This document shows, in pieces, positions 13,501 to 24,401 of a stretch of 64,000 bases of DNA. Location: positions 27,838,921-27,902,920 of the forward strand of contig OZ005601.1 of assembly GCA_963930655.1 (NCBI GenBank), written 5' to 3'. The stretch is from Myrica gale. Lineage: Eukaryota; Streptophyta; Magnoliopsida; Fagales; Myricaceae. Both the position numbers and the translations under genes were made by a program. The notes below the pieces were generated by a model. It was not told where the DNA came from. It searched no databases and saw nothing but the letters and a program-made list of their open reading frames with translations. Within the stretch, counting starts at the first letter, position 1. Every line of letters begins with the position of its first letter.

Positions 13501-15784
13501 TTTCTTGGTCAACAGAACCAAAAAAAAGAAACCACGTGGACCATATTCTGGGTAATCTATGGGGAACTTCATGTATTTTTTTTAGCACACAAGAAGTGTT
13601 TATTGCAGAAATAGCAGATAATCTCACGCCACCGAAGAACACTCGACGTATAAAGTTATTCTTTGTGGAACATTAAGAAATAAAAAACAATACTAGGAGC
13701 TTCACTACTATTCTGTAGATCAAACAGTCCATCATATGTGTCTTGGTTCCCTTTCCAATGAATCATACTTTGTCCCTTACTTGATAAAAGACAAAATACA
13801 TTAGCAGTCAAAGCATCAATCAATGATTCTATGAGAAGAAGAAAATATATGGAGAAAAAATCACGATATAATATGTGAGACAATTGAAATACATATAACC
13901 ATAAAAGTTTCTCCATAGGATAAACAACCACCTAGTAGTCTTGAAAACAGGAAAGTGTGACACCTTTACACTTCCAATAGGAATATATACTAATTACCAG
14001 TCCCTATATTAAATATCCCTTTCAGCCTTCCTTTCATGGCAATTCTTTATACCTTCAACTCAAAGGAAGAACAAACAGAAGAAAACATTAAGTACCAACA
14101 AAAGCAATAGTGGCGGTGAGTCTGAATAAGCTAACACTTTCACAAAGTTTCTAAAAGGCCTATTGACCAATTATACAGTCATATAACCCACCCAAATAAA
14201 TAAGGCTGTCAGTTCAATATTTTCTTCGAAGGAGAAAGCCAGGTACAATGAAATGAAATAGATCATGTTAGATACTGAAAATGCTAGTGAAGAAATACAA
14301 TATTTTGAAGGCTCCAAATTTTTAGCTCAAGAAGACATAGCTTTCAAAGTTATAACTTGAACTAAAAATTAATATAAGGATCAAATACATTTTTCACCAA
14401 TCAACTATTTGGGTCCTGAAACTTTGTACCTTGAATCATCGATTTCGTCACATTTCATCACTCAAATATCAATTATTTACACTTGGCAGCACCTCCACTG
14501 CTAATTGGGATGAAAAGAGATATTTTTTTGCCAGTGAAAAGATAATTTATCTCCACAGCAAATTGATGTTTGGACAAAGGGTGCAAAACGTACATGTTTG
14601 AGAGTTGAGAGGCGAAATGTCATGGATATCATAATTTCACAGGCTAAAAAATCAATTTTTGTCCAAACTGCCGGAAACTTTGGACGAAGGGTGCAAAGTG
14701 AATACGATTGAAAATTGGGGGTTGAAATATCACGCAATCGATAATTCAGAGTGCAAAGTGTTAAGACCTGAATTTTTAGTTGATAGTAGAAAGTGTATTG
14801 GACCTAATTATCATAACAAAATATAATGCTTACATAGGATTTGTAACCCCAACATAAAGGTAACACATGATGATGATTAAGCCTCCCAAAATTTTTGTTG
14901 ATGCATCTTTATGTATTGCACAATAATCATCCACTCTCACACTAAATAACATCCAACGGCTTGGTTTTCCACAGTCAAATGTTAACATCAGAACATTTTT
15001 TGCAATCATGACTAATAGAACAGACATGTGTAGGATCAACTTGAAAAAGGAATAATCAGCACATCTAAAGAGCACTAATAATGATCTTCAAAATGTGGAG
15101 GTTCAGAGAATGGGAATAGCAAGGACCCAAGGAAATTTTCAAGTGTACGATGCCACCACTAAAAATGGCCAATAGTGGGAATGACTCAAGGACAATGAAG
15201 GATGTACAGGTGCAAGTTGTTATATTATGACAAGATCACAACGCAAAACAGGTGTAATCACTTCCTGTAGAGCTTAAGCACTCTGTGGTAGACTGAACCA
15301 AATCTAAAGCAAGTTAATTAGTAATCCAACCGAAAGTACAGGTTTAATGCACTACAATGGATTGCCATTCACAAATACCGAAAAATATATCCAAGTTTTG
15401 CAGCACATGGGTTCAAAGAACCAAACTAAAAGCACGGAATTACTATAGCTATATGGATTTACACAGCGCATTTTCGCACGCTCTCTAAATAGCATGCCAA
15501 AGAGACGGGACATTAAATTCCATTTATTCATATATGTTAAGGGTTCAAGCGTATCGAACATTATATTCCTTTTATCCAAGCGTCGCTCTCTCAGAATTTA
15601 CAGTAATCAAGGTCGTAGTTGGTAGTAAACAAACACAAAAGGAATTACACAAATTACCCTACTAGAAGCAGAAATAGAGCACAAAATAGTTATAGGGCGA
15701 ACCGTAATCGGAACGTTGTCGTTTATATAAGCCGGCTGCGGGAAGTAGAGGCGCCTGCTGCCTGTTCCAGTACCCATCCGCCAT
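10530..15784 (-). CDS. NSR: NSR-type nuclear speckle RNA-binding protein (single RRM)
   Basis: Six coding exons on the minus strand: 15784-15703, 11920-11784, 11691-11409, 11284-11223, 11103-11022 and 10657-10530. They total 774 nt, 257 aa plus stop; every junction is GT..AG and in phase. The N-terminus (MADGYWNRQQ, then KRQRSDYD at 21-28) and TIGSAYDRYLQSA at 61-73 match the plant NSR family. One C-terminal RRM spans about 151-232, with RNP2-like TLYVEGL, then HIFRPFVGYKEVRLV and RNP1-like LCFVDFAN. The tail is Ser/Gly/Arg-rich and ends RGRYT. In Arabidopsis, NSRa and NSRb are nuclear speckle proteins that modulate alternative splicing and bind the lncRNA ASCO; the Medicago homologue MtRBP1 binds ENOD40 RNA. 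The first intron is 3.8 kb and its donor (G|GTTCGC) is weak, so an extra exon or alternative first exon is possible. The rest is well supported. Confidence 0.92.
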
Positions 15785-15857
15785 CTTTTATTTCTGTAAA
15801 TTCGAAATAGAAAGTTCTAGAACGAGAGTGTGATAAGGATATAAATAGTCAAAACAG

Positions 15858-15919
15858 AACCCTAACATTGTGACAGTACCTCCGGCGTGGATTAGAGGAT
15901 AATGGTGTAAAAACCCTAA
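15858..15919 (-). promoter_or_regulatory. Telo-box-like motifs upstream of the NSR gene
   Basis: AAACCCTAA at 15911-15919 and AACCCTAA at 15858-15865 lie 74-135 bp upstream of the NSR start codon at 15784. Telo-box motifs are common near the start of plant genes for RNA and translation functions. Whether these lie in the promoter or the 5' UTR cannot be told. Confidence 0.4.
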
Positions 15920-16189
15920 CTGCAGCTACAGCCGACACGGAGGGAAAAAACACTCTTCGCGCGACGGTGGAGTTTCAGAGTTGAGTCTAGGGTGGTGCTC
16001 ATACACTACAGTACCACAATATGTGGAAGACGCAACTGGAAACTGCGTGCGTTCATTGATCCGGTGCGGCAGGCGCGACGCCTCGCCTCGGTGGTGTAAC
16101 CAATGAAATCCAACCACGTCGTAGATAATCAAGGTCGTAGATGCTACGTGGCGCCCAGCGGTTCAGGTGTTCAACGGTTGATTTTTTTG

Positions 16190-16375
16190 GAATGTCTGAG
16201 GGTAGAAATTTTGGGTATTGGAGTTTGAAAAATATTATAAAGTAAAAATATATTTTAGAAGTCGGTGAAAAAGTGAAGAGATAATATTTTTAATAAATAT
16301 TATAATAATAAAAAATTATGTGATGAATTTTTTAATATTAAGCTTAAATTTTTGGGCCTAAATTATTTGGGCTCA
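16190..16375. mobile_element. Degenerate AT-rich MITE (relative of the 31.3-kb element)
   Basis: Read on the minus strand, this AT-rich segment shares blocks such as CTTCACTTTTTCACC and CATCACAT with the elements at 31338-31534, 37010-37165 and 38575-38765. Its ends are eroded and the boundaries approximate. Confidence 0.4.
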
Positions 16376-16745
16376 AACAAGACCATATATATACATGTTT
16401 CTTTTGTTGGGAAGAATCCAATGTTCAAGATTAATTTTATATGTGAACCCTACACGTCCAGAAATTTTGAAGAGTTGAATTCTTTTCAGAAGAACTCAGG
16501 AAATACACCAAGCATTTATCTTTCTTTTTTGTGTTTGTTAAAATAATAAGCTTCCTATAAGACATATTTTAAATTTTTTAAAATTTATCTCTGTAAAGGA
16601 ATTTTTATAAGTTTCGTATTTTTTTGTTTTATATTAATTTTACAAAAATTAGCCCAATAATTAATAGAAATTTTTATTGAAATAAAAAATGTTTTAAAGA
16701 TTATTAAACAAACATAGTTAGATAGCCGGTTGAGACCTCAATTTT

Positions 16746-17563
16746 TATTAGAGTTAGTCCCACGTTGCTAAAGCAATGTGGGCTATTGCAATCAAAGGCT
16801 TATAAATAAAGCCTTTCTGTAATCTCATCCTTACACCAGTGAGTACACACATATGCCCATTTGGGCCTTCCCACAGTGGATGTAGGTCTATGGACCGAAC
16901 CACTTAAATCTTGTATCTCACTTCTCCTCTCTCTCTCTTAGTCTAAATTTTATTCTCTTTTATTTTAGTCTTAACATGGTATCAGAGCCATTTCGATCAT
17001 GTGGCCCATTTTGGCTCAGGCTGGTCAGCACTCTTGTTGGCTTAGCTTGGCCTAGTTTAGGCCTAGTCCAGTCCGGCCTATTTTAGTTCTTCTCTTGGGC
17101 CTTCCGGCGCCCCGTCCGGCATTCCTCCGGCGATCTTCCGGCATCTTCCCCATTCCGGCGACCCTCTCCGGCCATCTTCAGGCGATTGTCGTCCTCTCCG
17201 GTCAGATTCCGGCCAACTTCCGGCGACTGTCTGCCCTTCTCCGGCCATCCTCCGGCGCCATTTTTTTTATGGGGAATTTCTTTTTCTAGTCCAAACTCAA
17301 CGTGTATCCACCTTGCGTTTGTGGGGGAGTATTAGAGTTAGTCCCACATTGCTAAAGCAATGTGGGCTATTGCAATCAAAGGCTTATAAATAAAGCCTTT
17401 CTGTAATCTCATCCTTACACCAGTGAGTACACACATCTGCCCATTTGGGCCTTCCCACAGTGGATGTAGGTCTATAGACCGAACCACTTAAATCTTGTGT
17501 CTCACTTCTCCTCTCTCTCTCTCTCAGTCTAAAATTTTATTCTCTTTTATTTTAGTCTTAACA
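16746..17563 (+). mobile_element. TRIM-type LTR retrotransposon with 5-bp TSD
   Basis: Nearly identical direct repeats lie at 16746-16976 and 17330-17563. The first is followed at once by TGGTATCAGAGCC (16977-16989), a canonical initiator-Met tRNA primer-binding site. The second is preceded by the polypurine tract GTGGGGGAG (17321-17329). The target duplication ATTTT occurs at 16741-16745 and 17564-17568. The ~353-bp interior has no gag or pol; it contains about ten scattered TCCGGC-type units between 17100 and 17260. The LTRs start TATTAG rather than the usual TGTTAG and end TTAACA. The few LTR differences suggest a fairly recent insertion. Confidence 0.93.
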
Positions 17564-18390
17564 ATTTTCATGAATTTTAATAGGGGTAAACTCATAGTTA
17601 GCCTCATATCTTTGGAGAAAAATCAAATTACGACCCTTATTTTCTAAACCAACAATTTGATACCCCTATGTTTCAAAATCACTCGATCTTCGCCCCTGTT
17701 AAATTCACCGTCAAATGAGACGATTTTCGTGAAATTACCAGAATACCCTTGAGAGTCAAATCTCTATTATCATCGCGGGAGAAAAAAAGTCATACTCGTC
17801 AACCGCACTTGTGGGGACCGCCACCATCACCTTCACGGTGTCCCTCTGATCAACAACCGGCAAGAACAGGCAGTACTAGACAAATACTGTGTCTCGTGGC
17901 TCTGTGTATGGGCGTGGGCGTGTCTTTGTAATAAGATGCATCTGATATTCTCTTCTAAGCTTGTATGCCTAAAAGTTCGCACTGGTTTCAGGTTTCGCTT
18001 GTTTTGAGGTGAGGGGTGGTGACTGGTGAGGCCAAGCAACACTGTTTTTCCAAATATCATAATCTGAAATCTGGATCTACATCCATTGCCCAAGCGAATT
18101 TTGCCAAAAGAGACCTGTTGAATATCTACCGAAGTTTGAAAAAAACGGAAGCAATTAACCCATGATAAACACCTACAACTGTACACTAAATGAATACTGT
18201 TACTGCAAAACCGAGCTTGTCTCTCTTTTGTTTTAATGCATTAGGCAGAACTGAATTTGTAGGATAAACCCAGTTTCATCGCAATGAAACAATGCTTTCT
18301 TACTTCTTAGTCTTCTTTCTTTATATCAGACGAATGCTTTCTTTGTCGAGCCGAAGCAAAATAGATTATGGCATCTTATGCATAGAAAAC

Positions 18391-18518
18391 ATACGTGTAA
18401 GCATCCATGCAAGCGCCCCACCACGCATAGGCCCCACACCACGAACATACCATAATCAACCTAACTACTTCTCTTTACACGTTCTCTACATGCACAGCCC
18501 AACATCCGCTATAAATAC
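18391..18518 (+). promoter_or_regulatory. Captured seed-type promoter-like segment
   Basis: An ACGTGT ABRE-like core (18393-18398), two RY cores CATGCA (18406-18411 and 18489-18494) and a TATA box CTATAAATA (18509-18517) occur in the order and spacing seen in seed storage protein promoters. The TATA box is about 70 bp before ATG 18587. This is motif reading only, and activity is unknown. Confidence 0.35.
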
Positions 18519-18586
18519 CCAGCACTCCCACCTTAATCTTTCATCAAAATATTGCGTGCTTCAAAGTGTTTGATTGCGTAAGTTTA

Positions 18587-18778
18587 ATGGCCAGACTCAG
18601 CACTCTAGCAACACTTGCTGCCATTTTCTTCATCGCCCATATCGGTGAGAAACTTCTTGTCGACAAAGCCACCGAAGACGACCACCTTCGATTTGCCGAC
18701 ATTGACCGTTGTGTGACCACTGCAAGATCGGGGAACCGAAATCAGAGGAAGAAGTTCGAACCCAGTAATGCATTTTGA
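18587..18778 (+). pseudogene. Captured 5' coding fragment, signal-peptide-like start
   Basis: From ATG 18587 the frame reads [20 protein letters not shown], a good secretory signal peptide resembling those of 2S albumins and other small seed proteins. From about codon 20 the frame enters the antisense of a kelch gene fragment and runs to a stop at 18778. I read this as the 5' end of one gene fused to unrelated captured DNA. The parent gene is not identified; the 2S albumin idea rests on the leader and the promoter motifs and is weak. Confidence 0.35.
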
Positions 18779-18874
18779 CTCTTTAGCTATTTTTACGGTT
18801 TCACTGATCCTTTGGCGAAGAAAGAAGAAGCTCTGTAGTATCCCCACTTTCACCTCCTTTGCCACCACCGCCAT
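18645..18874 (-). pseudogene. Captured 5' fragment of a kelch-repeat protein gene
   Basis: On the minus strand an ATG at 18874 (MAVVAKEV...) follows a CT-rich leader typical of a plant 5' UTR (to about 19200). The frame later reads [20 protein letters not shown], then [11 protein letters not shown], which matches the first kelch blade of a plant galactose-oxidase/kelch protein of the At2g36360 type (usual form PRSGHT.VNVG..). A 6-bp insertion would explain the extra Cys-Ser. The kelch match stops at about 18645 and the frame closes at 18605. Only the first blade is present, so no functional protein is expected. Confidence 0.6.
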
Positions 18875-19956
18875 AATATCTTTTCTCCACCGTATTTTTT
18901 GTCAACCTTCCTTATTGTAGGAAATGCAAGGGAGGGTTATCAAAAGAACAGAGGAGAGAGAGAGAGAGAGAGTTGAAGTCTTGAAGAGATCCATGCTTTT
19001 CTTTCCTTTATTGCCTCTCCTCGAGTCCTCCTTTGAATACGCGACCCTTTTCCTTCATCATCGCTCTTCTTCTTCTCTCCCTCTTGTCCCTCTGCTTCGT
19101 CTTCCAGCTACATTTCAAGTCACGCACCATTTAGCGTTTACAAGACTTCAATTCTCTCTGGTCGATTCGCTTCTCTCTTGTCTCCCTGTTCACGCTATGG
19201 GCTCTCAACGAGCTCGTCCGCATACTGTCAGAGGGAAAAGAATGGGAGCGTGGTTTTGTTTGTTACAGGGAGTGTAGGTAAATGGAGTGGTGGACAGGGA
19301 AGTGAGGGGGAGGGTGCATGGTGTCCAGGGGAGGGAAGGTGAGGTCGAGGGTGACAGAGAGCTAAGGGCAGTCTGGTCATTCACCAATCACTTATCAAGG
19401 GCATTTTGATCATTTCACGAAAAACCGTCTCATTTGACGGTGAATTTAAACGGAGGAGCGATGATTGAGTGATTTTAAAACATAAGGGTCTCATATTGTT
19501 AGTTTTGAAACATAAAGGTCTCAAATTGTTGGTTTTAAAAATAAGGGTCGTAACTTGATTTTGCCCCAAAGATATGGGGTTAACTATGAGTTTACCCCAT
19601 TTTAATAATTTGAGAGTATAAAGTGGTAAAATTGATAATTTAAACTCTTAATTGGCACAGTAACCTCATAGTTTAGAGGTAGAAAAGTGAAATTTTTTTC
19701 TTTGTAATTAATTTGTCTCCCTTCTGCTCCCCCATTAAATTTGTGACTTTTGCTTATTAGATGGTATGGAACAAAACGGTGGCTTGGGAGACTATTTTTT
19801 TTTCCAAAACTACCATTACCTTTATAAACGGTGGCTTTGTTCAGCCGTAGGCTTTGTTCGGTTTGGGCCACTTTGTGAAAACCAAATGATAAGACCAAAT
19901 ATTCACAGAATTAATATTTTAGTATTTATTTTCGCATTAAAAAGATAACATAATGT

Positions 19957-20355
19957 GAGTTCGGTTATGATGTTAAGCAGGAGGGTGTGAAGCACTGTGA
20001 GTCTCCGGTCAGGATCGCACAGAAAGTCATCCGACAGTCCACAATCCGCCAGCACATTAATGAGGCCAAACCGGGTTGAAGTTGAGCAACCCGGTATGCA
20101 TTCGTTAGACCGGGCCGATTTCAGTTTCTAGGTTAGGGATTCGATTTTGAATCCCCATTTCCCAACACACCCCTCTTGCAGTGAAGACGTTCTTCGCCAA
20201 CATTGTGTCGTCGTCGTCTTCTTCATCATCGTTGTTATCCATTCGAATCTCCCATCCACTAGCCTCAGGATTCTTTTGCTTTTCGGACACCACTGACCCT
20301 CCCTCAGTCGCTGCCGTCGATCTCCGTTTCTTCAGGAACCCACTACCACTGGGCA
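19957..20355 (+). repeat. Left terminal inverted repeat of the FAR1-type MULE
   Basis: About 399 bp, matching the right repeat in inverted orientation. It carries a 92-bp block (about 20201-20292) absent from the right repeat. On the minus strand this block lies in an open frame rich in Asp and Glu (20356-20105). Confidence 0.9.
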
Positions 20356-22024
20356 AGTACTTTCATATATATATATATATATTACATTTATTTCGTTGCA
20401 GAACTTTCTGGTCTAATTCATTTCTTGTAGCTCTCTTACTGAATGGACTTTTGTTATTTGATTATGCGTACATAACTACCTGTTTTGGGGGGGGGGGATG
20501 TGAAGACAATGTGGGTAAAACTGCCTCTGAACTTTGAATGAGTGGTGAAGGTAGATGTTTGTCTTGATGGTTATTATGTTTCTGGTCAGAGTGGCGGCAC
20601 TATCAATGAAGGTGGTGCTATTCAGAAAGGCAGTGTTGGTCAGGGTCTTGCCTCCACCTGCTTGAGGGTGGTTTTCACTGGAACGGTTCCATTTTCTTCT
20701 GCAGCAGGTGTAGAGTAGGCCTACAAAAGCAGAGGTGTCACCCCCATTACCCTGTTGTTGTGTAATACTCTGGTTTTTCATGAGGGTAATGCGAAATCCA
20801 CATGATTTTTCAAAATCTATGCACTTATCTGAACTTATGTGTTTTGCAAACTGAAGGGGGATAAAGTTTAGTAACTCTGGAATTGGAGCTTTATATTCTT
20901 GAACTATTCGTCTTTCAGAAAATGGGTTGCCTTTTTATGTACTTGATTTGAACTAGATAGTTCTCTTACATTTTACAAACCATGCAATCCGTTGTTTGAT
21001 TAGCAATTAAATTCAAATTGCGATCATGAGTACATGACCCTCCCAATTTATAACTGCAGGTTTTAGTATTTATTGGGATCTGGTGGCTTGAGGAGTTGAT
21101 AAACAATTATTCAAGGCTGTATTCCTTCAAGTTCTGTATTTAAAGCAACTACTCCTTTCGGTGAGTATATTGGCAGTTCAATCAATTTTTTTTTTCTACC
21201 GTTTATCATAGACTGCCTTTTTGTTTTCTCTTCCTAATGTATGTGGTTGGGCATGTTCATTCCTGTCACTGTACTATATCATCTTACTAGGCTTTTGCTC
21301 ATATTTGGGTTTTCCATGGTACGTAAATCTATTAGGTATATTGCTTCAAATTTCTATTCAAAATTTTCAAAAGTCTCTTTCTAATTGTATTTTATCTTCT
21401 ACACCAGGCCACTAATTAGCTCATGTGCCAAACATGGGTTGTACTGGCTCTTTCTGTTGGCATGTAATACCGTGGCTTTAGGTTGGCATTATTTTTTTTA
21501 CCGGACTATCAGCTAGGTAAAATAAATACTTACAGTTGGAGGAATTTCTTTATTATCCTGACGAGCAAAACAATGTAGCCCATAGCCATGACAAAAACAC
21601 AAGTGGATGAGGTTGATTGCAATTTACAGCAGAAGCAAAGAATGATTGGTCGGGATCTTTTCCCCAGCAACTTTGATATCACACCTTTCTGCTGTCAAGA
21701 GATACCAGTGAAGGACTTTTTGGCTCCATATCCTAAAACTCGTACACATTACTCTTCAGTCTTCACTCAGAAAATGTAGAAAAGTATTTGTAGGAGTATG
21801 AAGTATGATTACACCTTCTGTTAACAAAAGACTCTTTCCAGGAGTTCAATTCTATGTCTGGCAAATGCAAAATTTGTCTATATACTTTTATAGGTTAAGT
21901 TTTATTTTTCTTCCAATTGCCTTGGCAGTGGGTATACAACCTTGAAAAATGACCGCTGATGGTTAGACTTTGGTTGTCATAATACGCTCATGTACCAAAT
22001 CTTATTAATGTTATCTACAGGAAA
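20356..22024. other. Interior of the MULE, upstream of the GRF gene
   Basis: No coding sequence is recognised. A TA run lies at 20366-20382 and an 11-G homopolymer at 20487-20497. The stretch probably holds the promoter and untranslated leader of the GRF zinc-finger gene. Confidence 0.5.
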
Positions 22025-22771
22025 ATGACCCCGTCGAGGAGTAGCTCCAGTCAACATAAGGGAACCCCATCTTCTAGTTCTGCAACTAGATCATCTGTCA
22101 CAATGGGTTTCGCAACAGCTGACACGTGAGTTTATATTACCATTTTGATTCCTAAAGTTTTTGTGTATACCTAGAGTTGGTAATAACTTATCCCAATAGT
22201 GAAAGCTCAGGCAGACGCCCTCAAACTTATGTGAGGAAACCTGTGTGCTTCTGTGGAATTGAAGCTGTGAAGAAAACTGCATATACCCCAGACAATACGG
22301 AAAACAGTTTTATGGATGTAAAAAATACAAGGTAAGCTTTTGACATTCTGCATATAAGAAACAATTTTATTTGGTCCTCCCTCTATTTATGTACTTAGGT
22401 TCCCATAATGACGAATGTGTTTGGTGCAGTATGAGGAAAATCACCATTGCCGCTACTTTGCCTAGTGCGATCGGTGGGTTAGGCAAGATAGGGCGCAGGG
22501 GGGAGAGGTGGCACACCATGAGTATGCGAAGGCTACATTGGGAAGCACGAAGGCTGAGCTGGAGATGTGTTGCAGCCGAGTGGTCGAGGAGCTCATTTTG
22601 GACCACGTTGCTGCGATGGAGCACGAAGCGACACGGCATCGTCTGGAGATGATTGCTCAGCAGGAGAAATATGAGAACCTCCTCAAGAAAGCCCAAGTGG
22701 ATATTGATGGTCAGAGGGCTGAGTACGTACAATTGCAGCAACAGTACATCCAACTTCGTAATTCCAACTGA
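22025..22771 (+). pseudogene. GRF-type zinc-finger protein gene, disabled
   Basis: Three exons are inferred: 22025-22125, 22200-22331 and 22430-22771, all with GT..AG borders. The product starts MTPSRSSSSQ with a Ser/Thr-rich N-terminus. A GRF zinc finger follows, split over exons 2 and 3: PVCFCGIEAVKKTAYTPDN, then a +1-frame GKQFYGCKKYK, then YEENHHCRYFA*CD. A missing base near 22297 breaks the frame before GKQFYGC. An in-frame TAG at 22463-22465 replaces the finger's conserved Trp (TGG). The C-terminal ~80 residues look like a coiled coil (heptads around EYAKATLGSTKAELEM to YVQLQQQYIQLRNSN). GRF fingers bind nucleic acid in other proteins. Such genes are common beside plant transposons, and this one may have been an accessory factor of the element. 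Confidence 0.75.
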
Positions 22772-24401
22772 CGGGCAGTGATGTGGTTGTGGCTCTTGTT
22801 TGTTGTTGGTTTTCTTGCAGCCTACTATGCTTCATCTATTGGAAAGCCAAGTGGATCATTATTAATGCTAGCGTAAATGGTTTGCCAATTTGTTATTGTC
22901 CTGAATTGGAAACACCAAAAACATGGCTAGTGTAATCACTTTGTGACTGCTGGTATAGGGTTAAGCTGAGCTATTGTAAAGCATTTGACATGTTTTAATC
23001 TCAGATTTTATGACAGGCTAATGTTGGTACATTTGATAGTTTTAAGTACAATTTTGATAATTCGTACCTCTTTTTAATATTTTAATGTAAGTTTATGGAT
23101 TAAAATTCAGTTTTCACAAATTATATGTTTTGATACTGACGTAGACGAAATGCAACGAAGGTAGTATTTACACGTAAGTGCCATATTTTTCTATTGGGGT
23201 AAGTGCAGGCTAATTAGATTATTAGACATATAGATGTTTTGTTTCTTTCTTAGCCTGCAAATACGGAAGGGATCCCACGGCTCACGAGTTGACAGAAAAC
23301 CGTCCAATTACAAAGAATGCCAAATTGCCAATCGTCTGAAAGCCTCATCCAATCCAATATCCGTGATTTTCGTATAAGAGAAGCAGTGAGCTTTGAGAGC
23401 AAATCGTTTGTCTGGATTGCTGGAAAACTAAAAGAAACGGGACTACGAAGACCCATAGCTTAGGGAGTCCTTTTTCTTCTCTCGCCCGTTCTCTTAAATC
23501 TGAAGAGTAACCAAACACAATGAATCGTCGCGTCAGAAACAAAGAAATATTACAATAAGCACGAAGCTGAATCAGTCCAAGCTTGTAAATGGGAGGGTTG
23601 AGCGGTTACAGGTGCAAACTGGCAAGGAAACAAGACCTAGATTTCTCTCAGATTACCTTCAGTCCATACCCTCTTCCTCTCCCTCTCCCTCACCCACTGC
23701 AACCAAACCAAGACCTAGATTTCTCTCAGATTACCTAACATTGACACCATACCAGACTGCTGAGGAAAAAAAAGACACCATACCTGACTTAATAAAATAA
23801 CACATAATATTCAAGGAAACAACAAGCAAGAAAGTAATGTGGTTGTCCAGGCTTCTTGCATTATATGCACTGCAAAAAGTTTGAAAGTACACTCATTACA
23901 AAAACTGGCAACCTTTTTCGACCAACTCATCTTTCGAATAGCCATTACACCTTCACAGTATTTCTAACTTCTCCGGCACCACATGCACCATGCCGATTGA
24001 TGAACTGATCCTTTACAGAGGCAAGATATGCCCTATTTTAAATCTCACAAACCATCTGCACAAAAACAACAAACTAACAAAAAATAAATATCCAACATTA
24101 AATTTTGTACCTAAAGTACAATGGATTGTTCCTTTAAAACTTATTTCACTACCAATCAAATCTACCCACAGAGAAGACATCTATAGGATGACAAAGTTTA
24201 AATGTCAAGTCATGGGCCAAAGATTGGGAGAGAGCAGTAGCCTTACAGGGCAGAGATCATTGGTGATTTGATCATAGGAAATTCTATATTTCTGATGTAT
24301 GACCTGAAAATAAAAATCCAGTCAGTGAGTAATGTAGCACTGGAGCTACTATCACTTAACCGAAAAAATGTTCTACAACAATGGGTGCTTACAATATACC
24401 T
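22772..24401. other. Intergenic DNA between the convergent MULE genes
   Basis: No gene is seen. A 25-bp unit (AGACCTAGATTTCTCTCAGA...) occurs twice, at about 23633 and 23710. The stretch should contain the 3' ends of both convergent genes. Confidence 0.5.

Larger units (their letters stand above)
17583..19598. mobile_element. Mutator-like element carrying captured host DNA (Pack-MULE-like)
   Basis: Long terminal inverted repeats (about 17583-17765 and 19375-19598) begin GGGGTAAACTCATAGTTA and end with the inverted form. The flanks carry the perfect 9-bp target duplication ATTTTAATA (17574-17582 and 19599-19607), diagnostic of Mutator-like transposition. No transposase is encoded, so it depended on another element. 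The ~1.6-kb interior is much less AT-rich than the repeats and holds two gene-like 5' ends (18391-18640 plus; 18645-18874 minus), entered separately. It belongs to the same family as the elements at 30672-31186 and 39055-39226. Confidence 0.9.

Noticed and set aside
20487-20497. Run of eleven G as a possible G-quadruplex
   Set aside because: A single homopolymer run without neighbouring G tracts; more likely polymerase slippage or a sequencing weak spot.
23612-23800. Small protein with repeated RPRFLSDYL
   Set aside because: The protein repeat just reflects a duplicated 25-bp DNA unit in MULE interior DNA, with no support for translation.
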